The notes under the pieces are model-generated. The model ran no database searches and was not told the origin of the DNA. It saw nothing but the letters and a program-made list of their open reading frames with translations. The translations under genes and the position numbers were made by a program. This document shows positions 5,777-10,153 of a DNA stretch of 10,153 nt, piece after piece. The stretch's first letter is position 1, and every line of letters starts with the position of its first letter. The DNA comes from an uncultured Lachnospiraceae bacterium (GTDB lineage: Bacteria; Bacillota_A; Clostridia; Lachnospirales; Lachnospiraceae), in the NCBI GenBank assembly GCA_910585655.1, contig CAJUFW010000121.1, positions 1 through 10,153 on the forward strand, in the 5' to 3' direction.

Positions 5777-6712
5777 ATGGGAACGATTGGTTCTATTTTA
5801 TTCCAGCAGATTTTAGTGATGTTTCTTTTGATTGCGGTAGGTTATGTGCTGTTTAAAGGGAAACTGGTCAGTATTGAGGGGAGCAAGACGCTAAGCAATA
5901 TCCTGCTTTATGCGGTGTCCCCTTGCCTGATCATCAACGCCTACAGAATTGAACGTACGCCGGAACGGGTAAACGGAGTATTGATTTCGTTTGCTTTGGC
6001 GGCGTTAGGGCTGCTCTTGTCAATTGTCGTATCCCGTTTTTTCTTCGGAAGCAAAAAGCGCAGACAATCCCATAGCTTAGAGCATTTTGGAACAGCCTTT
6101 TCCAACGCCGGGTTTATCGGGATTCCGCTTGTACAGGCAGCTTTAGGGGAGGAAGCTGTGTTGTATGTATCTGCGTTTGTGGCGTTTTTAAATATTCTGC
6201 AGTGGACGTACGGGGTAGTGGTCATTACGCAAAGCAGGGAGGCAATACGTCCGAAAAAGATTTTTCAGAATCCGGTCATCCTTAGTATGGTCTTAAGTAT
6301 GCTGATTTTCTTTTTCCAGATCCCACTGCCGGAGGTGCTGGGGCGAACCATCGCCTATGTCGGGAATCTCAATGCGCCGTTGGCGATGATGATTTTGGGA
6401 ACTTATCTGGCGCAGACGGAATTGCTTTCTATTTTTCGGGTTCCGCGGCTGTATGTTGCCTCGTTTCTTCGTCTCGTGGTGATTCCTCTTTTGACGATAG
6501 CGGTGTTCTGTCTGGTGCCGGACGCTTTTTATGAAGCGAAGATGGCGACTCTGATCGCAGCCAGCGCGCCGATTGGGGCAAATGTAGCGTTGTTTGCGCA
6601 GCTAAACGGAAAGGATTATACCTATGCAGTCAAAGAAGTTTGTCTGTGTACCCTGTTTTGTCTGTTTACGATGCCGTTTGTTATGACTTTGGCAGAGTGG
6701 TTATGGAAGTAA
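5777..6712 (+). CDS. AEC (auxin efflux carrier) family transporter
   Basis: A membrane permease of the PF03547 family. In bacteria these proteins usually carry small organic acids such as malate or malonate; the substrate here cannot be read from sequence. It has 311 residues and about ten hydrophobic segments in the usual five-plus-five arrangement. Landmarks are the N-terminal helix with VGYVLFKGKL (21-30), LLYAVSPCLIINAYR (43-57), the first-half motif FSNAGFIGIPLVQAALG, a central cytoplasmic linker rich in Lys/Arg (around QSREAIRPKKIFQNP), LNAPLAMMILGTYLAQ, and the second-half motif AASAPIGANVALFAQL that mirrors the first. GGGGAGG lies 9 nt before the ATG. It follows the small HTH gene by 32 nt, suggesting cotranscription. 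The stop is followed 20 nt later by the tRNA promoter; only a weak A/T-rich hairpin (6725-6751) could terminate it. Confidence 0.92.
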   Translation: MGTIGSILFQQILVMFLLIAVGYVLFKGKLVSIEGSKTLSNILLYAVSPCLIINAYRIERTPERVNGVLISFALAALGLLLSIVVSRFFFGSKKRRQSHSLEHFGTAFSNAGFIGIPLVQAALGEEAVLYVSAFVAFLNILQWTYGVVVITQSREAIRPKKIFQNPVILSMVLSMLIFFFQIPLPEVLGRTIAYVGNLNAPLAMMILGTYLAQTELLSIFRVPRLYVASFLRLVVIPLLTIAVFCLVPDAFYEAKMATLIAASAPIGANVALFAQLNGKDYTYAVKEVCLCTLFCLFTMPFVMTLAEWLWK

Positions 6713-6732
6713 TAAAAATTTTTCGATTTTTG

Positions 6733-6760
6733 TTGACAAATCAAAAAAATCTGCTATAAT
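6733..6760 (+). promoter_or_regulatory. Consensus promoter of the tRNA-Leu gene
   Basis: TTGACA (6733-6738), a 16-nt spacer and TATAAT (6755-6760), with an extended -10 TG at 6752-6753. Both boxes are perfect. An A/T-rich stretch upstream (about 6712-6732) could act as an UP element. Transcription would start near 6767, about 14 nt before the tRNA. Confidence 0.92.
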
Positions 6761-6780
6761 AATCCTTGCAAGTTGGCACT

Positions 6781-6863
6781 GCGGAAATGGCGGAATGGCA
6801 GACGCGCATGGTTCAGGTCCATGTGTTGGCAACAACATGAGGGTTCAAGTCCCTTTTTCCGCA
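6781..6863 (+). tRNA. tRNA-Leu (anticodon CAG)
   Basis: An 83-nt class II tRNA. The acceptor stem GCGGAAA (6781-6787) pairs with TTTCCGC (6856-6862), and the discriminator is A6863. The anticodon stem CATGG/CCATG (6807-6811/6819-6823) holds the loop TTCAGGT with anticodon CAG at 6814-6816, reading the leucine codon CUG. The long variable arm TGTTG/CAACA (6824-6828/6833-6837) has a GCAA tetraloop. The T-arm loop is TTCAAGT (6844-6850). CCA is not encoded (CAA follows the discriminator). It is a single tRNA with its own promoter and terminator. Confidence 0.97.
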
Positions 6864-6864
6864 C

Positions 6865-6897
6865 AAAAAAAGGCTCCCTATCAATAGGGAGCCTTTT
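6865..6897 (+). terminator. Rho-independent terminator of tRNA-Leu
   Basis: GGCTCCCTAT (6872-6881) pairs with ATAGGGAGCC (6884-6893), preceded by an A run and followed by TTTT. A perfect 10-bp inverted repeat starting 9 nt after the tRNA. Confidence 0.93.
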
Positions 6898-6923
6898 CCT
6901 GTATCACAGGAAAGTTCTATAAA
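6896..6923 (+). promoter_or_regulatory. Possible weak promoter for coaD
   Basis: TTCCTG (6896-6901), a 16-nt spacer and TATAAA (6918-6923). The -35 is poor. The -10 lies within the loop region of the 6900-6938 palindrome. No better promoter is seen between the tRNA terminator and coaD. Confidence 0.3.
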
Positions 6924-6938
6924 CTTTGCTGTGATACA
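6900..6938. repeat. Long palindrome between the tRNA terminator and coaD
   Basis: TGTATCACAG (6900-6909) pairs with CTGTGATACA (6929-6938). After one G-G mismatch, AAAGTT (6911-6916) pairs with AACTTT (6922-6927) around a 5-nt loop. That is 16 pairs in 39 nt. A related palindrome lies at 9479-9501. It may be an intergenic repeat family, an operator or a leader hairpin for coaD. Confidence 0.75.
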
Positions 6939-6947
6939 AATACAAAA

Positions 6948-6954
6948 GGGGGAG
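6948..6954 (+). promoter_or_regulatory. Ribosome binding site that fixes the coaD start
   Basis: GGGGGAG lies 5 nt before the ATG at 6960. An in-frame GTG at 6954 overlaps this site and so is unlikely to be the start. Confidence 0.8.
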
Positions 6955-6959
6955 TGTGT

Positions 6960-7436
6960 ATGGTAAAGGCAATTTATCCGGGCAGTTTTGATCCGGTGAC
7001 ATTAGGGCATTTGGATATTATCCGCAGATCGGCGGCTCTGGTCGATGAGCTGATTATCGGAATTTTGGTCAACAAGGGAAAAACACCGATGTTTACCCAA
7101 CAAGAACGGCTGGAAATGCTCTTAGAGACAACAAAGGGGATTCCGAATGTAACCGTGAAAACGTTCGATGGCATGACCGTGGATTTTGCCAGACAGAACA
7201 ATGCCAAAATGATTATCCGAGGGCTGCGTGCCGTGACGGATTATGAGGTGGAAATGCAGATTGCTCAGACAAACCGGAATATCCATCCGGATATTGAAAC
7301 GGTGTTTTTGGCGACCAGTTTGGAATATGCGTTTTTAAGCTCTACTATCGTCAAAGAGGTAGCATCGTATCATTCGGATGTGTCTAATTTTGTTCCTTCC
7401 TGCGTGCAAAAAAAACTGGAGGAAAAATTCTTGTAA
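6960..7436 (+). CDS. coaD: Phosphopantetheine adenylyltransferase
   Basis: Transfers AMP from ATP to 4'-phosphopantetheine, giving dephospho-CoA, the penultimate step of coenzyme A synthesis; the family works as a soluble hexamer. From the ATG at 6960 it has 158 residues, typical for CoaD. It opens with MVKAIYPGSFDPVTLGHLDII: the GSFDP loop and the nucleotidyltransferase T/HxGH signature (Thr14-Leu-Gly-His17). Next come NKGKTPMFT (39-46), RGLRAVTDYEVEMQIAQTNR (87-106), which binds nucleotide and phosphate, and SSTIVKEVA (127-135), the ISSTxVRE-type motif. It is complete, with no odd substitutions. It stands between a terminated tRNA and a downstream promoter, so it seems to be a single-gene unit. 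Confidence 0.97.
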   Translation: MVKAIYPGSFDPVTLGHLDIIRRSAALVDELIIGILVNKGKTPMFTQQERLEMLLETTKGIPNVTVKTFDGMTVDFARQNNAKMIIRGLRAVTDYEVEMQIAQTNRNIHPDIETVFLATSLEYAFLSSTIVKEVASYHSDVSNFVPSCVQKKLEEKFL

Positions 7437-7441
7437 TTCCC

Positions 7442-7470
7442 TTTATTTTCTGATAGTTTTATGTTATACT
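7442..7470 (+). promoter_or_regulatory. Extended -10 promoter for the kinase-like/AI-2E operon
   Basis: TATACT (7465-7470) with an extended TG at 7462-7463, and a weak -35 TTTATT (7442-7447) at 17-nt spacing. It begins 6 nt after coaD stops and would give a leader of about 70 nt. That leader can form a bulged hairpin, GGAAAC (7490-7495) with GTTTCC (7515-7520). Confidence 0.6.
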
Positions 7471-7535
7471 GTAGTTACCACAAAAGATGGGAAACAGAAC
7501 AGCGCTTTTTGGCGGTTTCCTATAATTTTAGGAAT

Positions 7536-7540
7536 GGAGG
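7536..7540 (+). promoter_or_regulatory. Ribosome binding site that fixes the kinase-like start
   Basis: GGAGG with a 7-nt gap to the ATG at 7548. The longer in-frame ATG at 7461 lies inside the promoter and has no ribosome site. Confidence 0.85.
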
Positions 7541-7547
7541 TATTGGT

Positions 7548-8165
7548 ATGAACAAAATCATTACAATCAGCAGGCAGTTTGGAAGCGGTGGACGCGAGAT
7601 AGGAAAGAAGCTGGCGGACGCATTGGGAATACCATTTTACGACAATGAGATTATTACCAGAGCGGCAAAAGAGAGCGGTTTTGCAGAAGCAGCCTTTGAA
7701 AAGGCAGAATCCAGGGCAACGAACAGTCTTCTCTATTCGATTGCTATGGGTATGAACGCATATGGCAGCCAGGATATGGGCTATACAAACCTGCCGTTGG
7801 ATGATCGGATTTATCTGGCGCAGTCCAATGTGATCCGCAAGGTAGCAGAAGAGGGACCTTGTGTAATCGTAGGTCGTTGCGCCGACTATGTATTAAAAGA
7901 ACGAACTGATGTGATCAACGTCTTTATCTGGGCGACACTTCCGTTTCGTGTAGAGCGTGCGGTTCGTATTGATAAGGTCAATCCGGTTAAGGCGGAGGAC
8001 GCCGTTTTACGGATGGATAAAAGACGTGCCAACTATTACAGTTATCATGCCAATGACAAATGGGGCAAGGTATACAATTACCACCTCTCTATTCAGAGTG
8101 ATTTTGGCGGTATTGATAAAACCGTAGAGGTGATTAAGCTGTTTGTGGAGCATGAGAGCGAATGA
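7548..8165 (+). CDS. Cytidylate kinase-like family protein
   Basis: A predicted P-loop phosphotransferase of the cytidylate kinase-like family (PF13189). The family is related to nucleoside monophosphate kinases, but its substrate is not established. The 205-residue protein opens with IITISRQFGSGGREIGKKLADALG (4-27). This is the characteristic variant P-loop, with GSGGREIG in place of the GxxxxGKS/T of true Cmk. Then come PFYDNEIITRAAKESG (29-44), VIVGRCADYVL (107-117) and a basic, aromatic lid-like segment RMDKRRANYYSYHANDKWG (155-173). It is soluble and complete. I chose the ATG at 7548 because a GGAGG precedes it and because starting at 7461 would place the coding region in the promoter. 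Its stop overlaps the next start by 4 nt (ATGA), so translation of the two is probably coupled. It is not the main cmk on this evidence. Confidence 0.88.
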   Translation: MNKIITISRQFGSGGREIGKKLADALGIPFYDNEIITRAAKESGFAEAAFEKAESRATNSLLYSIAMGMNAYGSQDMGYTNLPLDDRIYLAQSNVIRKVAEEGPCVIVGRCADYVLKERTDVINVFIWATLPFRVERAVRIDKVNPVKAEDAVLRMDKRRANYYSYHANDKWGKVYNYHLSIQSDFGGIDKTVEVIKLFVEHESE

Positions 8166-9427
8166 AATTAAAAGATAAAATGAACCCGAAGTACACTCAA
8201 ATCTCGGTTTATGTCATTGTGACAGCGGCTATCGTCTATTGTTTAAGTTTAGCCGCTAACAATCTGATGGAGATTTTGGGTGTGCTTGGGAGAGTGCTTG
8301 GATGGCTGTTTGATGTATTAAAACCGGTTGTCCTGGCGTTTGCCCTGGCTTATCTTCTGACTCCGATTGTAGATTTTTTTCAGGATAAATTTGAACATGG
8401 CGGTCTCTTCCGTATAAAATGGCTGGCAGGGAAAAGGAGCCAGAGAGGACAAAGGGAGAAAAAGAGCAAAAGAGGCTTGGCAGTATTGACGACAATGCTG
8501 CTGATTGTATTTGTACTTGTTTTGGTCATTTCTCTCTTGATTTCTTCTATTACCAAACAGGTGCAATTTGCCGGAGTAGATGAGCTGGTAGAGCTGTTAA
8601 ACGGCTATGCGGCGAACCTGACGGACTTTTATAACGGCGTGATGAAAACGCTGCAGGAGTTAAATATTGAGTCGGAGACTTTGCAGGAATATTTGCAGAG
8701 CGTAGGCGGCTATGCGGCAGGCTTAATCCAGAAGTTTGGTCTTGGGCTGGTCAATTCGCTTACGAATATTTCTGGGGTAGTGACGACCTTTTTGTTTACC
8801 TTAGTGATTGGAATTTATTTCCTGATTGATGGTCAGATGTTAATGGCGTATTGGAACCGGGTACTGCGGGCGCTGTTTAGCGAACGCTGGAACCAGCATT
8901 TTCACCAGTTTGCCAAGGATGCAGATACGGTTTTTTCCGGTTATATCAGAGGGCAGCTTATGGATGCCTTTGTAATGATGGTTTTAATCAGCATTGTGCT
9001 TTCCGTAGTTGGAGTAAAATTTGCTGTGGTAATCGGAATTTTTGCCGGAATCGGAAATCTGATCCCGTATGTCGGTCCTTTTGTAGCGTATGTTTCGACC
9101 GCTTTGGTTTGTTTGTTAGACAGTGATTGGAAAAAATTAGTGGTAGCGATTATTTTGCTGCTGATCGTACAGACGATTGACGGCAACCTGATCGGTCCGC
9201 GTCTGTTAAGTTCCAGTATCCATATTCATCCACTGTTGGTAGTCGTTTCCCTGTTTTTCGGGAGTGCTATCGGCGGGCTGTTGGGAATGCTGTTAGCTGT
9301 TCCGGTTGGCGCTTTAATAAAAGTATTGTTTAACCGGATGATTGATTTAAACCTCAAGCGGAGAGGGATTGCGGAGCATGCGCCAGGGGATCCGGGAGGA
9401 GGAAAGCCTCCAAGAAACGTGAGGTAA
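8162..9427 (+). CDS. AI-2E family transporter (PerM-like permease)
   Basis: A polytopic membrane protein of PF01594. Members have been linked to export of autoinducer-2 or to Na+/H+ antiport, but most have no known substrate. It has 421 residues and about eight hydrophobic segments. Two lie near the N-terminus (about 14-32 and 48-70), followed by a very basic loop (84-104, rich in Lys/Arg, presumably cytosolic), a helix at 107-130, a long soluble segment (131-195) and the conserved C-terminal half: SGYIRGQLMDAF (259-270), GIGNLIPYVGPFVAY (296-310), IDGNLIGPRLLSSSIHIHPL (339-358) and GGLLGMLLAVPVGALIKV (371-388). The last 20 residues are a Pro/Gly-rich hydrophilic tail. Its ATG overlaps the kinase-like gene's stop (ATGA), and a strong terminator follows at once. 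Confidence 0.93.
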   Translation: MKLKDKMNPKYTQISVYVIVTAAIVYCLSLAANNLMEILGVLGRVLGWLFDVLKPVVLAFALAYLLTPIVDFFQDKFEHGGLFRIKWLAGKRSQRGQREKKSKRGLAVLTTMLLIVFVLVLVISLLISSITKQVQFAGVDELVELLNGYAANLTDFYNGVMKTLQELNIESETLQEYLQSVGGYAAGLIQKFGLGLVNSLTNISGVVTTFLFTLVIGIYFLIDGQMLMAYWNRVLRALFSERWNQHFHQFAKDADTVFSGYIRGQLMDAFVMMVLISIVLSVVGVKFAVVIGIFAGIGNLIPYVGPFVAYVSTALVCLLDSDWKKLVVAIILLLIVQTIDGNLIGPRLLSSSIHIHPLLVVVSLFFGSAIGGLLGMLLAVPVGALIKVLFNRMIDLNLKRRGIAEHAPGDPGGGKPPRNVR

Positions 9428-9430
9428 CAG

Positions 9431-9471
9431 AAAAGGGAGAAATGTCTGAATAAGACGTCTCTCCCTTTTTT
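9431..9471. terminator. Strong, probably bidirectional rho-independent terminator
   Basis: AAAAGGGAGA (9431-9440) pairs with TCTCCCTTTT (9460-9469). An inner GTCT/AGAC stem (9444-9447/9453-9456) caps it, and TTTTTT ends at 9471. It starts 4 nt after the AI-2E stop. The A run on the other side allows it to serve the convergent ndpA-like gene too. Confidence 0.92.
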
Positions 9472-9478
9472 ATATGAC

Positions 9479-9501
9479 AGGAAAATTCAGAGAACTTTCC
9501 T
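9479..9501. repeat. Palindrome related to the one before coaD
   Basis: AGGAAAATTC (9479-9488) pairs with GAACTTTCCT (9492-9501) with one mismatch around a 3-nt loop. It agrees with 6909-6931 at 17 of 23 positions when aligned by hand. It begins 8 nt after the terminator T-tract and overlaps the last base of the stop codon of the leftward gene. Confidence 0.65.
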
Positions 9502-10153
9502 TAACGGCTGGAAAGATGGCTGATATTTTTAATCAGTACCGAAATCGTTCCGTCTGCATTGGTAATGAACTCGATATGATTTTTGTTGTTGTATTCCTCC
9601 ATTGGGATATTGATTTCAATTCCGGTGTCGGTAGTTAAAAACTGTTTTTCATACTTTTTTAGTGTAGAAGGATGGGAGGGTTTGACTTCTTCTGACGTCA
9701 TATGGTATTTTTCTAACTTTTCTGTAAATTCCTCCTGGATTTCCGGGATACTGCCGTAAAGCTTTTCTCCGATGGATTCCGGAATCAAAGCGCCCTGTTC
9801 GATGATGTCGTTGTGGATGATGCTTTTTGTCTCCATTTGCTTGTCAAGATCGTCTTCAAAAAATTTTTTGTTGATTTGTTCGACAGCCTTTGTAACCAGA
9901 GTCAGCTTGGTTTTTTGAGACATACGAGTGGTGCATTCTAAAAACAATTCGGAAAAATAGTATTGCTTTTCTCCATTGATTTCATACTTTTTTTCGGTCA
10001 GTAAAAGGCTGTAGTCAGACAGATCCAAAAAGGCAGCTTCAGAAAGCTTGCCGGAGCCAGGCAGAGCAGCCCGTTGCTTGACCACATCGTTGACGTTTCC
10101 TTCTTCTAGCGTTTCCGTATAATGGACATAATACTCTTTATAGTTCATCTTTA
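9501..10153 (-). CDS. Nucleoid-associated protein, NdpA/YejK family, C-terminal part (cut by window edge)
   Basis: The gene reads leftward, ends in TAA at 9501-9503 and is still open at the right edge; about 216 residues are visible. The order of conserved blocks fits the PF04245 (37-kDa nucleoid-associated) family: NDVVKQRAALPG, FLDLSDYSLLLTEKKYEINGE, YYFSELFLECT, a helical segment, QEEFTEKLEKYHM, TDTGIEINIPMEEYNNKNHIEF and the terminal DGTISVLIKNISHL. Family members bind the nucleoid; their exact role is unclear. The ATG at 10148 is probably internal. No ribosome site precedes it (only TAAAG is visible), the codon before it is an open AAG, and the family usually has about 330 residues with another 120-130 before this point. 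It converges on the AI-2E gene. Confidence 0.85.
   Translation of the reverse strand, partial: KMNYKEYYVHYTETLEEGNVNDVVKQRAALPGSGKLSEAAFLDLSDYSLLLTEKKYEINGEKQYYFSELFLECTTRMSQKTKLTLVTKAVEQINKKFFEDDLDKQMETKSIIHNDIIEQGALIPESIGEKLYGSIPEIQEEFTEKLEKYHMTSEEVKPSHPSTLKKYEKQFLTTDTGIEINIPMEEYNNKNHIEFITNADGTISVLIKNISHLSSR

Noticed and set aside
6781..6863. tRNA-Leu as an integration (att) site of a mobile element
   Set aside because: No integrase gene and no repeated tRNA 3' end are visible in the window. The genes on both sides are ordinary chromosomal genes.
6954..6959. GTG start for coaD two codons upstream
   Set aside because: The GTG overlaps the Shine-Dalgarno sequence itself. The ATG at 6960 has correct spacing.
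7521..7526. TATAAT as a second promoter for the kinase-like gene
   Set aside because: It lies 21 nt before the start codon, has no -35 at the right distance, and would start transcription in or next to the ribosome site.
7461..7547. 29-residue extension of the cytidylate kinase-like protein from an ATG at 7461
   Set aside because: The ATG overlaps the extended -10 promoter and has no ribosome site. The family begins at the IITISRQFGSGG segment, and GGAGG precedes 7548.
10146..10148. ATG at 10148 as the true start of the ndpA-like gene
   Set aside because: There is no ribosome site, the frame is open upstream to the edge, and the family has a further N-terminal half.

Overview
The window looks like core chromosome of a Clostridia-class Firmicute, most probably a Lachnospiraceae-type gut anaerobe. 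The signs are strong GGAGG ribosome binding sites, moderate G+C, near-consensus sigma-A-type promoters, and the protein types present: a split PurO/AICAR formyltransferase, a PF13189-type cytidylate kinase-like protein, an AI-2E transporter and a Firmicute MATE pump. No transposase, integrase, plasmid function, CRISPR array or secondary-metabolite cluster is visible. I did not find a convincing new multi-gene system.

Left end (1-3990). A partial, AT-richer hypothetical gene runs leftward off the edge. Diverging from it is a strong promoter (354-382) and a roughly 115-nt leader, followed by three tightly spaced genes: guaB (IMP dehydrogenase), a PurO-type IMP cyclohydrolase, and a stand-alone AICAR formyltransferase lacking the usual PurH cyclohydrolase half. 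Together they would convert AICAR to FAICAR, then IMP, then XMP. A compound hairpin closes the unit.

Middle (3997-6712). A MATE-family efflux pump points left. A divergent purine-rich intergenic region separates it from a 65-residue HTH (XRE-like) protein and an AEC-family permease pointing right.

Right (6733-10153). A tRNA-Leu(CAG) has its own consensus promoter and terminator. It is followed by coaD (coenzyme A synthesis), then by a promoter and a two-gene translationally coupled unit, a cytidylate kinase-like protein and an AI-2E family transporter, ending in a strong terminator. A convergent NdpA/YejK-type nucleoid-associated protein gene is cut by the right edge.

The points most worth a second look are the patchwork end of purine synthesis (archaeal-type PurO beside a formyltransferase that resembles the animal ATIC domain), a structured guaB leader, and two related palindromes that each directly follow a terminator T-tract.
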